This document shows, piece after piece, positions 1 through 6,950 of a stretch of DNA of 7,783 nt (positions within the stretch are counted from its first letter, which is position 1; each line of letters starts with the position of its first letter). The translations under genes were made by a program, and so were the position numbers. The DNA comes from Boseongicola sp. SB0675_bin_26. GTDB lineage: Bacteria; Pseudomonadota; Alphaproteobacteria; Rhodobacterales; Rhodobacteraceae. The stretch is from positions 8,955 through 16,737 of the forward strand of contig VYCX01000092.1 of the NCBI GenBank assembly GCA_009843725.1. Direction: 5' to 3'. The notes beneath the pieces were generated by a model that worked only from the letters and a program-made list of their open reading frames with translations, was not told the DNA's origin and did not search any database.

Positions 1-382
1 CATGGTCGGAATTCCGGTCGGCACGCGCCTGCTTGCGCTCTACGTCATCGCCGGGTCGCTCGCCGGCGTGGCCGGGGCGCTGCAGTCCCAGATCACCCAG
101 TTCGTCAGCATCAACGCCATCGGATTCGAGCTTTCGGGCGAGGTCCTGATCATGCTTGCGCTTGGCGGCGCCGGACGCATCTACGGCGCATTCTTCGGGC
201 CGATCGTCTATCTCGTCGCACAGGACGTCCTCTCCAAGTCCGACCCTGCCTTCTGGCACTTCTGGCTCGGCGCAATGATCGTCGCGGTGATCCTGTTCGC
301 GCCCGGCGGCATCGTCGGCGTTGCAAGCCGGCTGGGCCAGGCGTCCCCTCTCGGCAGGCTCCTGCCCGGAAAGGGGGATTAG
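1..382 (+). CDS. livM: Branched-chain amino acid/amide-type ABC transporter permease, LivM family (3' end only)
   Basis: This is the C-terminal 126 residues of an inner-membrane permease that forms half of the channel of a Liv/HAAT-type ABC importer. The frame is open at the left edge. The methionine at base 2 is probably internal, because family members are about 300 residues or more and the visible part begins in the middle of the domain. Seen: hydrophobic segments at about residues 10-28, 47-57, 62-77 and 86-107. The conserved LivM stretch runs FELSGEVLIMLALGGAGRIYG (starting F42), and the typical end motif LFAPGGIVG is at 98-106. The gene stops 1 nt before the LivG-type ATPase gene, so the two are in one operon. 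The substrate could be branched-chain amino acids, urea or short amides. The partner permease and the binding protein are outside the window. Confidence 0.9.
   Translation, partial: MVGIPVGTRLLALYVIAGSLAGVAGALQSQITQFVSINAIGFELSGEVLIMLALGGAGRIYGAFFGPIVYLVAQDVLSKSDPAFWHFWLGAMIVAVILFAPGGIVGVASRLGQASPLGRLLPGKGD
371..377 (+). promoter_or_regulatory. Ribosome binding site setting the LivG start at 384
   Basis: AAGGGGG lies 6 nt before the ATG at 384, inside the last codons of the permease gene. A longer reading from the ATG at 321 would add 21 arginine-rich residues unlike the family and would overlap the permease by about 60 nt. The start at 384 is therefore preferred. Confidence 0.6.
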
Positions 383-383
383 C

Positions 384-1193
384 ATGGAACCTGTCTTTGC
401 CGCACTTCCCTTCGAGGAACAGACGGCGGAAGCGGAAGCGGCAGGATCCGCCGCCCTCGATGTGTCCGGGCTCAGCAAGTCATTCGGCAGCTTCGTGGCG
501 GTGGCGGACGTCTCGCTCTCGCTGGACGTGGGGGAAAGGCGGGCCCTGATCGGGCCGAACGGCGCCGGCAAGACGACGCTGGTCAATCTCCTGACCGGCG
601 CCTTCGCTCCGACGAAGGGCACGATCCGGATCGGCGGCAGGGACGTCACCTCGCTGCCGGCGCATCTTCGCATTCGGCAAGGTCTTGCCAGGACCTTCCA
701 GATAACGAACCTGTTCAACAGCCTGACGGTGCTGGAGAACATCGCGCTCGCTGCAGCCGAGCGGAAAGGCGAAGGCTGGCGCATGCTGCGCATGAACGCC
801 TTCGGCGCCAGGGCGCTCGAACGGGCGGAAAGCGTCATGGACCTGATCGGGCTCACGCGCGACGCGTTCATTGGGGTCGGCGAGCTGCCTTACGGCAGGC
901 AGCGGCTCGTGGAGCTTGGCATCGCCTTGGCCCTCGATCCGAAGATCCTGGTTCTTGACGAACCCGCAGCGGGTTTGCCGTCAGAGGATCACGACATCAT
1001 ACTGACGGCGCTCGACGCGCTGCCGGGAGATCTCGCGGTCCTCATGATCGAGCACGACATCGAGCTGGTGTTCCGCTTCGCCTCCCACGTGACGGTCATG
1101 GCGGAAGGGAAGGTGGTGTCCGACGGTTCCGGGGAGTTCGTCAGGAACGATCCGAAGGTCCGGGAAGTCTATCTCGGGGAGTCCGCGAGATGA
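384..1193 (+). CDS. livG: Branched-chain amino acid/amide-type ABC transporter ATP-binding protein, LivG family
   Basis: This is one of two cytoplasmic ATPases that power the Liv-type importer; 269 residues, normal for LivG. Seen: Walker A GPNGAGKTT at 57-65, Q-loop Gln106 in RTFQ, signature LPYGRQR at 168-174, Walker B ILVLDEP at 188-194 with Glu193, and the switch His224 in MIEHD. The signature is LPYGR rather than LSGGQ, which is common in LivG proteins and not a defect. The C-terminal stretch NDPKVREVYLGE is the usual LivG ending. An acidic, alanine-rich leader of about 25 residues precedes the ABC domain and is slightly longer than usual. The start at 384 is chosen for its ribosome site and the 1-nt gap after the permease. 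The last bases overlap the next ATPase gene as ATGA, suggesting translational coupling. Confidence 0.93.
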   Translation: MEPVFAALPFEEQTAEAEAAGSAALDVSGLSKSFGSFVAVADVSLSLDVGERRALIGPNGAGKTTLVNLLTGAFAPTKGTIRIGGRDVTSLPAHLRIRQGLARTFQITNLFNSLTVLENIALAAAERKGEGWRMLRMNAFGARALERAESVMDLIGLTRDAFIGVGELPYGRQRLVELGIALALDPKILVLDEPAAGLPSEDHDIILTALDALPGDLAVLMIEHDIELVFRFASHVTVMAEGKVVSDGSGEFVRNDPKVREVYLGESAR

Positions 1194-1897
1194 CCGGCAA
1201 GGCGCTTTCAGTCACCGAAGTCGTCGCAGGATACGGGCACACCAAGATCGTGAACGGCGTGAGCTTCGAGCTTGCCGCCGGCGAGGCATTGGCGGTTCTT
1301 GGCAGGAACGGCGTCGGCAAGACCACGCTCCTGCGCGCGATCTCCGGGCGGGTCGACGTGCGATCCGGCCGCATATCGCTCAACGGCGAGGAGATTCAGT
1401 TGTCACGAGCCTACCAAAGGGTGAGCAAGGGCCTGACGCTGGTGCCTCAGGAGCGCGAGGTATTCGCGACCCTGACCGTCGAGGAGAACCTTCGGGTGGC
1501 GACCGGCAACGCGGGAGGCCCGGGCATCGAATCGGCCTACGAACTGTTCCCGCAGCTCAAGGAGCGCAGGGCCAACAAGGGCGGCGCGCTGTCCGGTGGT
1601 GAGCAGCAGATGCTGTCGATCGCCCGGGCCCTGCTGACCGATCCGGGCGTCCTGCTGCTTGACGAACCGTTCGAAGGGCTGGCACCTGTCATCGTCGAGC
1701 AACTGACCGGGGCGCTTCACATGCTGCGCGAGACCAGGGGCGTCACGATGGTGCTGGTTGAGCAGCATGCCGATCTGGCCGTGGAAATCGCCGGAAGCGG
1801 GCTGGTCCTGGAACGGGGACAGGTCGCCCTGGCCGGAAGCGCCGGATTCCTTCGCGAGAACTGGCATGACGTCGAGAAGCTGTTGAGCGTCGCCTGA
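1190..1897 (+). CDS. livF: Branched-chain amino acid/amide-type ABC transporter ATP-binding protein, LivF family
   Basis: This is the second ATPase of the importer, expected to pair with the LivG protein under the two permeases; 235 residues, the usual LivF length. Seen: Walker A GRNGVGKTT at 38-46, Q-loop Gln87 in LVPQERE, signature LSGGEQQ at 134-140, Walker B VLLLDEP at 154-160 with catalytic Glu159, and switch His193 in VEQH. The phrase LDEPFEGLAPVIVE is typical of LivF, as is the lack of the long insertion that LivG has after the Q-loop. The ATG overlaps the LivG stop by 4 nt. The stop is followed after 31 nt by the MarR gene, with no terminator-like hairpin between them. The order permease-LivG-LivF matches the standard operon. 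The substrate specificity cannot be read from the ATPases. Confidence 0.94.
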   Translation: MTGKALSVTEVVAGYGHTKIVNGVSFELAAGEALAVLGRNGVGKTTLLRAISGRVDVRSGRISLNGEEIQLSRAYQRVSKGLTLVPQEREVFATLTVEENLRVATGNAGGPGIESAYELFPQLKERRANKGGALSGGEQQMLSIARALLTDPGVLLLDEPFEGLAPVIVEQLTGALHMLRETRGVTMVLVEQHADLAVEIAGSGLVLERGQVALAGSAGFLRENWHDVEKLLSVA

Positions 1898-1928
1898 CCG
1901 GCGCCTTTTCATTCTGGAGAGAACCATT

Positions 1929-2483
1929 ATGCCCAAGGAAGACCACAGGAGCGAGTTTCCGCCGCTCAGCATCACCCACGAGGCCTGGCTGAATGACGGG
2001 ACCGACCTCGAGTTTCGCGAGTTCGTGGCCACTTTCCTGACCCTGTCAAACATGATCCTGGAGTCCAGGGACTGGATCGCCGGATCGGTCGACCTGAGCG
2101 GGCCACAGTATTCCGTGCTCGCCCATGTCGCGCAGTACGGTGCCCCGAAGATCTCCGACATTGCCGCGAGCATGGACGTGACCTCGAACTTCATCACCGT
2201 CATGGTCAACGACCTTGAAGCCAAGGGACTGGTCTCCAGGGTCGTCGACTCCAACGATCGCCGGATCAGGCGACTGTCGCTGACGGAAAGGGGCACGGCA
2301 GCGATCCACACGCTCACGCCTTATCGGCGCCGCGTGAACGACCTGTTCTACCACGGCTTCTCGCGGGACGAGGTGGAGCAGCTCATCCGCTTCATTCACC
2401 GCCTCTACAACAATGGCCGGAACGCGAACTACCAGACCAGGGGCGCCGACGAGATGGCACAGTCCAAGGTCGCGGTACCGTGA
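1929..2483 (+). CDS. MarR family winged-helix transcriptional regulator
   Basis: A 184-residue DNA-binding regulator, probably a dimer, as is usual for the family. Seen: the winged helix-turn-helix at about residues 57-122. The segment LSGPQYSVLAHV begins the domain, ISDIAASMDVTSNFITVMV (75-93) forms the helix-turn-helix, and the wing carries the MarR hallmark DSNDRR (107-112) followed by LSLTERG. Flanking helices at about 28-50 and 130-162 would form the dimer interface. The N-terminal 25 residues are an extension of unclear role. GGAGA at 1916-1920 lies 8 nt before the ATG. It sits between the transporter ATPases and the amidase, so it may sense the transported compound or its hydrolysis product and control this operon; that is inference from position. 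MarR proteins often bind small carboxylates or aromatic acids and act as autorepressors. No clear operator is visible in the 31-nt gap upstream, so any operator is likely at the operon promoter outside the window. Confidence 0.92.
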   Translation: MPKEDHRSEFPPLSITHEAWLNDGTDLEFREFVATFLTLSNMILESRDWIAGSVDLSGPQYSVLAHVAQYGAPKISDIAASMDVTSNFITVMVNDLEAKGLVSRVVDSNDRRIRRLSLTERGTAAIHTLTPYRRRVNDLFYHGFSRDEVEQLIRFIHRLYNNGRNANYQTRGADEMAQSKVAVP

Positions 2484-2509
2484 TCCGCACGAGCTGACGG
2501 GACCTTCGC

Positions 2510-3868
2510 ATGCATGCCAAGCCGCAGACGCTGCGCGAACACTCCGCAGCCTATGCATCGGGCGCGCTGTCGCCAGTCGAGGCGATCGAGCGCGCGCTCG
2601 ACGGCCTCGCATCGGCACCGCACGCCTTCACGCTGGTCACGGCGGACCGGGCGAGACGGGAGGCCGAGGCATCCGCGGACCGTTGGAGGAACGGAAGGCA
2701 GCGTGGCGCGCTCGACGGCGTTCCCGGGGCCGTCAAGGACCTGTTCGATGTCGCGGGAACGCCGACATCGGCCGGGTCGCTGGTCTACAGGGACGACCCG
2801 GTCAAGGAGACGGACGCACCCGTTGTCGCGAGGCTTGCCAAGGCTGGCGTCTGCCTGCTCGGCAAGACCAACCTCACCGAATTCGCCTTTTCCGGGCTCG
2901 GCATCAATCCTCATTTCGGGACGCCGCCCAACGCCTTCGAGACCGATGAACCGCGCATTCCCGGCGGTTCGTCATCGGGCGCGGCGATCGCGGTCGCGAG
3001 GGGGCTTGCCACGGTGTCGCTCGGCACGGACACCTCCGGATCGGTTCGGATACCGGCCGCAATGAACGGGCTGGTCGGCTTCAAGCCTGGCCCGAGCCGT
3101 TACAACCGCACTTCGGTCTTTCCCCTCTCCCCGACGCTCGACAGCATCGGGATTCTCGCCCGCTGCGTCGACGACGTCCGTCTGATCGATGCGACGCTCA
3201 CGGGTCGAGGGATCGGGGCGCACGAAACGGCGCAAGGACTGGACGGCCTGACGGTCATTTCGCCCGAGGGCATGGTGAACGAAGAGCTGGACTCCGCCGT
3301 CGCCGAAAACCGCGACGCGGCCTTGGCGGCGGTGGAAATCGCTGGCGCCGATGTCGTGAGATGCCGGGTCGGCGAGCTGGACGCGGCCATGGAACTGATC
3401 AACCGGCACGGCTCCATTGCGGGCGGTGAGGCTGCGCAAGTGCATCGCGAACTGCTGGCGTCCGAGTCAAGCAGGCTGATCGATCCCCGGATCCTGGCTC
3501 GCCTGCGCATGGCGCAGGACATGCGTGCCAGCGACCTTGCGGCTCTGCTGGAGGGACGCGCCGGGCTCAAGCGATCGCTTCAGGCGGGAATCGGGCGGCG
3601 CTCGCTGATTGCCTTCCCGACCGTCGCCAGGACCGCTCCGACGATCGCCGAGATCGAGACGAGCGAGGAGGCCTGGTTCAGCCAGAACGCGCTGATCCTT
3701 CGCAACACGATGATCGGCAACTTCCTAGACATGCCTGGAGTGACCCTGCCGAGCGGCGTCGACGGCAACGGGCTGCCGACCGGAATGCTGTTCTCGACAA
3801 CGACGGGCCGGGAGGCCTCGCTGCTGCACGCGGCGACCGGGCTGGAGGCGGCGCTGGCGCATCAGTAA
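2510..3868 (+). CDS. Amidase signature (AS) family amidohydrolase
   Basis: A 452-residue cytoplasmic hydrolase, expected to cleave an amide bond to a carboxylate plus ammonia or an amine. Seen: the complete Ser-cisSer-Lys triad of the AS family. Lys76 is in VPGAVKD, the cis-Ser154 is in PGGSSSG (151-157), and the nucleophile Ser178 is in TDTSGSVRIP. The 24-residue spacing from Ser154 to Ser178 equals that of fatty acid amide hydrolase (217 to 241). The typical NGLVGFKP follows at 186-193. The C-terminal segment with NFLDMPGVTLPSG (404-416) is the usual AS ending. There is no signal peptide, and no Asp/Glu-tRNA amidotransferase partner genes are present, so a GatA role is unlikely. It follows the MarR gene by 26 nt with a weak ribosome site (GACGGGA, 2496-2502). 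Its place in a transporter operon suggests it acts on the imported compound. The exact substrate (aliphatic or aryl amide, ureide, carbamoyl compound such as allophanate) is not deducible. Confidence 0.92.
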   Translation: MHAKPQTLREHSAAYASGALSPVEAIERALDGLASAPHAFTLVTADRARREAEASADRWRNGRQRGALDGVPGAVKDLFDVAGTPTSAGSLVYRDDPVKETDAPVVARLAKAGVCLLGKTNLTEFAFSGLGINPHFGTPPNAFETDEPRIPGGSSSGAAIAVARGLATVSLGTDTSGSVRIPAAMNGLVGFKPGPSRYNRTSVFPLSPTLDSIGILARCVDDVRLIDATLTGRGIGAHETAQGLDGLTVISPEGMVNEELDSAVAENRDAALAAVEIAGADVVRCRVGELDAAMELINRHGSIAGGEAAQVHRELLASESSRLIDPRILARLRMAQDMRASDLAALLEGRAGLKRSLQAGIGRRSLIAFPTVARTAPTIAEIETSEEAWFSQNALILRNTMIGNFLDMPGVTLPSGVDGNGLPTGMLFSTTTGREASLLHAATGLEAALAHQ

Positions 3869-3877
3869 TTCGCCATG

Positions 3878-3892
3878 CGCCGCTCAGCGGCG
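3878..3892 (+). terminator. Possible hairpin after the amidase gene
   Basis: CGCCGC-TCA-GCGGCG forms a perfect 6-bp GC stem with a 3-nt loop, starting 10 nt after the amidase stop codon. No run of T follows, so it is not a classical intrinsic terminator. It may still stall or protect the transcript end, or be chance in GC-rich DNA. Confidence 0.25.
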
Positions 3893-4424
3893 TCGTCGGA
3901 GCCGAGGCGGCCACGCCCGTCCGGATGCCCCCGCGCAAATTCCATGGAATCAGTTCTGACGCCTCATGACCGACTGCGGCAACGCAACTGCATGCGCAGA
4001 CTTCCGCAGGCGAGACGAGCGGACTGGAACAGGACAGCGTCTTCCGCACGGCACACGGTGGCGGCAGGGACTTCGGCCTCCGTTGGCAAGACGGCGCCAA
4101 GGGCGATGGTCATCGCAAAAGTGGTCGCGTTGCCGGCGCACGATGACGCCAGAAGCGATGCCGCACGGCCGCCGACAGGTCTCCGGAACTTGCGGAACTC
4201 GGCTTGTGCCTGCACCGTCCGCCATTTTGGCCGTTCGCCCATTCGCAAGGCCGCGGACGCCAGCCGAAAGAGACTGGGGTTCCAGGCCGGTGCGTGCGGT
4301 CTTGGCGGAACTTGGCAGACGCGCGGCGTTGAGGTCGCCGTGGGGCAACATCCCTGGAAGTTCGAGCATTCTCGACCGCTCTTCGTGAGATCGATCAGCC
4401 CGCGCAGCTTGCATTCCGCTTTCA

Positions 4425-4466
4425 TGCGCCACGGACCCGGGGGAAAATCGCTGCGACCACGGCGCA
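4425..4466 (-). terminator. Possible hairpin after the aldehyde dehydrogenase gene
   Basis: On the minus strand TGCGCCGTGG and CCGTGGCGCA pair over 10 positions, eight Watson-Crick and two G-U, around a 22-nt loop. It starts about 9 nt past the stop of the aldehyde dehydrogenase. On the plus strand the same two positions are A-C mismatches, so the fold suits a minus-strand transcript. There is no T run after it, so this is a weak terminator candidate. Confidence 0.3.
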
Positions 4467-4475
4467 GGTCTGGTC

Positions 4476-5906
4476 TCAGGCAATCGCAGCGGAGTGCCAG
4501 ACGTTCTTCACGTTCATGTAGTTCTCAAGGCCCTCGGTACCGCCTTCGCGCCCAGAGCCGCTGGACTTCACGCCGCCGAAAGGGGTTTCCGGCATGGACG
4601 CCTCCAGCGTGTTGATCGAGAGGTTGCCGACTTCGACTTCGTCGACGAGACGGTCGATGTAGTCCGCCCGGTTGGTGAAGGCATATCCGGCAAGCCCGTA
4701 GGGCACGGAATTGGACTGGGCGATGGCATGATCAAGTGACGCCACGGGGTTCAAGACCGCCACGGGTCCAAACGGCTCCTCCTGCATGATCCGGGCGGTT
4801 TCGTGCACGTTCAGCAAGACAGTGGGCTGGAAGAAATATCCTTTGGTGCCATGCCGGGCGCCTCCGGTCGCCACGGACGCGCCCTTGTCGCGCGCGTCCT
4901 CCACCAACGCGGCCAGGGCGGGAATGCGGCGGTCGTTGGCGGTGGGGCCCATCTCCACGCCGGCATCCATCCCGTTGCCGACGACCGTCGCCCTGGCGCG
5001 CGAGACGAAGGCCTCGGCGAAGGCGTCAAAGATGCTGTCATGGATGAAGAAGCGCGTGGGTGAGGTGCAGACCTGCCCGGCATTGCGCATCTTGCGGACC
5101 GCGCCGGAGACGGCCGCGGCCTCGACGTCCGTGTCTTCGCAGACGATCACCGGGGCGTGGCCGCCCAGTTCCATCAGGACGTGCGTGTCGTTCTGCGCCG
5201 CGATGCCGGTCAGGTGCCGCCCGACCCTGGTGGAGCCGGTGAAGGCCACCAGCCGCACCGGATCCTGCGGGATCAGGTATTCGGAGATGTCCGAGGGCGT
5301 TCCGAAGACAAGGTTGAGCACGCCCCGCGGCAGGCCCGCGTCCTGGAAGGCGCGGGCGATGTGGATGGCGCCGGCCGGGGTCTCCTCGGCCGCCTTGATG
5401 ATGATCGAGCAGCCAGAGGCGAGCGCGCCCGCAATCTTGCGTGCAGGCTGGCTCATCGGGAAGTTCCACGGCGAGAACGCCGCGACCACGCCGATCGGCT
5501 GGCGATGCACGGAAAGCCTGTGCCCCTTCGGCGCGGGGATCACCCGGCCATAGGTCCGCATGACCTCGCCCGCATCCCATTCGAAGAACTCCGCGCCGCG
5601 GATCACCTCGAGGCGGGCTTGGGGCAGCGGCTTGCCGTGTTCCAGGGTTATGGTCCGGGCGATCTCCTCCCGGCGCTCCCGAATCAGCGCCGCCGCGTGC
5701 CGGATGAGATTGGCCCGGTCGCGTGGTGGCGTGCGGCTCCAGACCCGGAACCCGTTCACGGCAGCGTCGAGCGCGTCGTCGAGATCGGACCGTGCCGCGC
5801 ATGGCAGGCGGCCAATCTCTTCCTCGGTGGCCGGGTTGACCACGGCCAGATCGTCTGCAGCCTTGCGCCATTGCCCGTCAATGAAGAGCCTCAGGTCCGG
5901 ATACAT
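4476..5906 (-). CDS. NAD-dependent aldehyde dehydrogenase, succinate-semialdehyde dehydrogenase-like
   Basis: A 476-residue cytoplasmic enzyme of the ALDH superfamily that oxidises an aldehyde to its acid with NAD(P)+. Seen: Asn148 in SPWNFP, coenzyme-binding Lys171 and Glu174 in KAAEETP, the FTGSTRVG loop at 222-229, general base Glu246 in MELGGHAP, catalytic Cys280 in NAGQVCTS, and Glu377 in EEPFGP. The C-terminal oligomerisation region runs from PETPFGGVKSSGSGREGG onward (from 439). All catalytic residues are present. The Lys-x-x-Glu pair resembles NAD-preferring ALDHs; the corresponding Glu is replaced in E. coli GabD, which prefers NADP. It resembles the GabD-like group, which is often named succinate-semialdehyde dehydrogenase, but the true aldehyde is unknown. 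AGGAGG at 5914-5919 fixes the ATG start. It lies 93 bp after the LysR gene on the same strand, with operator-like repeats between them, so it may have its own promoter. Confidence 0.93.
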   Translation of the reverse strand: MYPDLRLFIDGQWRKAADDLAVVNPATEEEIGRLPCAARSDLDDALDAAVNGFRVWSRTPPRDRANLIRHAAALIRERREEIARTITLEHGKPLPQARLEVIRGAEFFEWDAGEVMRTYGRVIPAPKGHRLSVHRQPIGVVAAFSPWNFPMSQPARKIAGALASGCSIIIKAAEETPAGAIHIARAFQDAGLPRGVLNLVFGTPSDISEYLIPQDPVRLVAFTGSTRVGRHLTGIAAQNDTHVLMELGGHAPVIVCEDTDVEAAAVSGAVRKMRNAGQVCTSPTRFFIHDSIFDAFAEAFVSRARATVVGNGMDAGVEMGPTANDRRIPALAALVEDARDKGASVATGGARHGTKGYFFQPTVLLNVHETARIMQEEPFGPVAVLNPVASLDHAIAQSNSVPYGLAGYAFTNRADYIDRLVDEVEVGNLSINTLEASMPETPFGGVKSSGSGREGGTEGLENYMNVKNVWHSAAIA

Positions 5907-5913
5907 CGGCGAG

Positions 5914-5919
5914 CCTCCT
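5914..5919 (-). promoter_or_regulatory. Strong ribosome binding site of the aldehyde dehydrogenase gene
   Basis: A perfect AGGAGG on the minus strand lies 7 nt before the ATG at 5906. It is the best ribosome site in the window and suggests efficient translation of this gene relative to the LysR gene, whose start has no clear site. Confidence 0.7.
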
Positions 5920-5964
5920 GCGTCCGCCGAACCAGATCAGGCGAAGCGCATCGCAGCTTCAAGT

Positions 5965-6003
5965 GAATTGAGGGAATACTGATATCAATTCGATGAATAT
6001 CAG
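5965..6003 (-). promoter_or_regulatory. Nested inverted repeats, candidate LysR-type operator/promoter of the aldehyde dehydrogenase
   Basis: Three overlapping symmetries lie in an AT-richer stretch before the aldehyde dehydrogenase. GAATTGA (5965-5971) pairs with TCAATTC (5985-5991) across 13 bp. CTGATAT (5979-5985) pairs with ATATCAG (5997-6003) across 11 bp. TGATATCA (5980-5987) is a perfect 8-bp palindrome. LysR proteins commonly bind interrupted dyads of about this size (T-N11-A type), and a LysR gene ends here; its stop codon overlaps the right arm. Binding is inference. No confident -35/-10 pair could be assigned. Confidence 0.45.
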
Positions 6004-6950
6004 GCGCCTCGTTCGGCCGCCACCTCGTGCAGCGCCGCCTTGAACGCGCGGGCTGCTGGTGACAGGCTGTCGTCGGCGCGCAGCGAAATGCCGATCGGCC
6101 CGCGGCCAAAGGGCACGGTCCAGTCGAGTCGGGCCAGATTCCCGTTGCCGACGTCCTGCGCGGTCACCTCCTCCGGCATGAGGCAGATCAGGTCACGCGA
6201 CTGCAGGAGCGCCCGGTTGGCCAAGTAGGAGACCGATTCGATCGCGCGCGGCGGCACGTATTGCTGCTGGTTGACGAAGAACTGGTCCACCTGCCGGCGC
6301 AGCGTCGTCTCAAGGGGCGGCAGGAGCCAGCCGTAGGGCCGGATCTGGTCGAAGGACACGTCCGGCATGCCGGCCAGGGGATGCTCGGGGCCGACGACCG
6401 CAACGATCCGGTCCTCGATGAGCTTCTCTCGCGTGATCCTCTCGCGGTAGCGAAGCGTGGACAGGCGCCCGACGACCATGTCGATCTTGCCGGAGAGGAG
6501 CGAGGGGATCAGCACCTCGTTCGTGCCTTCGCTGATCTTTATGGCCACCTTGGGCCGGACGGTCAGAAGACGGTCGATCGCGGCCGGCAAAAGGCCGGTG
6601 GAGGCGGCCAGCAAGGTGCCGATGACCACGCGGCCGGAATTCCCCTCGCTCAGGTCGTCCAGCTCCTGTGTGGCGTAGGAGACCTGCGCGAAGATGAGCT
6701 TGCCGTGGCGAATGAGGGTCTCGCCGAAGACGGTCGGGATCACGCCGCGATTGGTTCGGCTGAACAGGGTGACCTCGAAGTCCAGTTCAAGGTCCTGGAT
6801 CATCTTGGTGGCGGCCGGTTGGGAAATGCCCAGTTCGCGCGCGGCGTTCTGTATGTTGCCGTGGGTGCCCACGGCGACGAGCAGGCGAAGCTGGCGCAGC
6901 TTCAGGCGGGTCAGCGCCCGATCGAGGATGCGGGCGTGCCGGGAGGTCAC
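6000..6950 (-). CDS. LysR family transcriptional regulator, GbpR-like
   Basis: A 316-residue regulator with the usual LysR layout. Seen: an N-terminal winged helix-turn-helix at about residues 17-76, with the recognition region GNIQNAARELGISQPAATKM (31-50) and then LFSRTNRGVIPTVFGETLI. A linker helix follows (about 77-100), then the effector-binding domain from about 105 to 305, starting GRVVIGTLLAAS. The phrases RTNRGVIPT and RHGKLIFAQV recall the GbpR (galactose-binding-protein regulator) group, which controls sugar or small-molecule uptake and catabolism genes. The ligand is not deducible. The start is GTG at 6950, overlapping the aspartate dehydrogenase stop as GTGA. No good ribosome site is seen, so translation probably depends on the upstream gene. 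It sits between the two dehydrogenases on the same strand, unlike the more common divergent arrangement, and most likely controls this cluster. Confidence 0.93.
   Translation of the reverse strand: MTSRHARILDRALTRLKLRQLRLLVAVGTHGNIQNAARELGISQPAATKMIQDLELDFEVTLFSRTNRGVIPTVFGETLIRHGKLIFAQVSYATQELDDLSEGNSGRVVIGTLLAASTGLLPAAIDRLLTVRPKVAIKISEGTNEVLIPSLLSGKIDMVVGRLSTLRYRERITREKLIEDRIVAVVGPEHPLAGMPDVSFDQIRPYGWLLPPLETTLRRQVDQFFVNQQQYVPPRAIESVSYLANRALLQSRDLICLMPEEVTAQDVGNGNLARLDWTVPFGRGPIGISLRADDSLSPAARAFKAALHEVAAERGA

Larger units (their letters stand above)
3869..4475. other. 607-bp convergent intergenic region with no supported gene
   Basis: This gap lies between the 3' ends of the plus-strand amidase operon and the minus-strand dehydrogenase cluster. 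Several frames on both strands stay open for 140-250 codons, but their products are rich in Arg, Ser, Pro and Cys and show no motif, no convincing ribosome site, and no family resemblance. They also overlap each other on both strands, as expected for GC-rich non-coding or decayed DNA. A short repeated phrase CGGAACTTG occurs at 4184-4192 and 4306-4314, with a shorter CGGAACT at 4193-4199. I see no tRNA, riboswitch or IS ends. It could hold a small RNA or a gene remnant, but nothing visible proves it. Confidence 0.5.

Noticed and set aside
321..383. Longer N-terminus for the LivG ATPase from the ATG at 321
   Set aside because: Adds residues unlike the family and overlaps the permease; AAGGGGG before 384 supports the shorter form.
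1403..2317. Minus-strand open frame of 304 codons opposite the LivF and MarR genes
   Set aside because: Both plus-strand genes are secure by conserved motifs; this frame spans the gap between them and shows no domain, so it is a shadow.
2510..3868. The amidase as GatA, subunit of the tRNA-dependent amidotransferase
   Set aside because: No gatB or gatC nearby, and the gene sits in a transporter and regulator operon; a general AS amidase fits better.
3964..4425. Minus-strand open frame of 153 codons with an ATG start in the convergent gap
   Set aside because: No ribosome site before the ATG, no family resemblance, and it overlaps equally long frames on both strands.
3950..4483. Minus-strand open frame of 177 codons that would overlap the aldehyde dehydrogenase stop, starting at TTG
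   Set aside because: The product is rich in Arg, Pro, Ser and Cys with no motif, the start is weak, and competing frames are open on both strands, so it looks like chance in GC-rich DNA.
3875..4615. Plus-strand open frame of 246 codons after the amidase
   Set aside because: Runs into the antisense of the aldehyde dehydrogenase, is highly arginine- and serine-rich, and has no recognisable domain.
5038..5966. Long open frames on both strands within the aldehyde dehydrogenase region (5038-5871 minus, 5157-5966 plus)
   Set aside because: The aldehyde dehydrogenase frame has a full set of catalytic residues; the others are low-complexity shadows of GC-rich codons.
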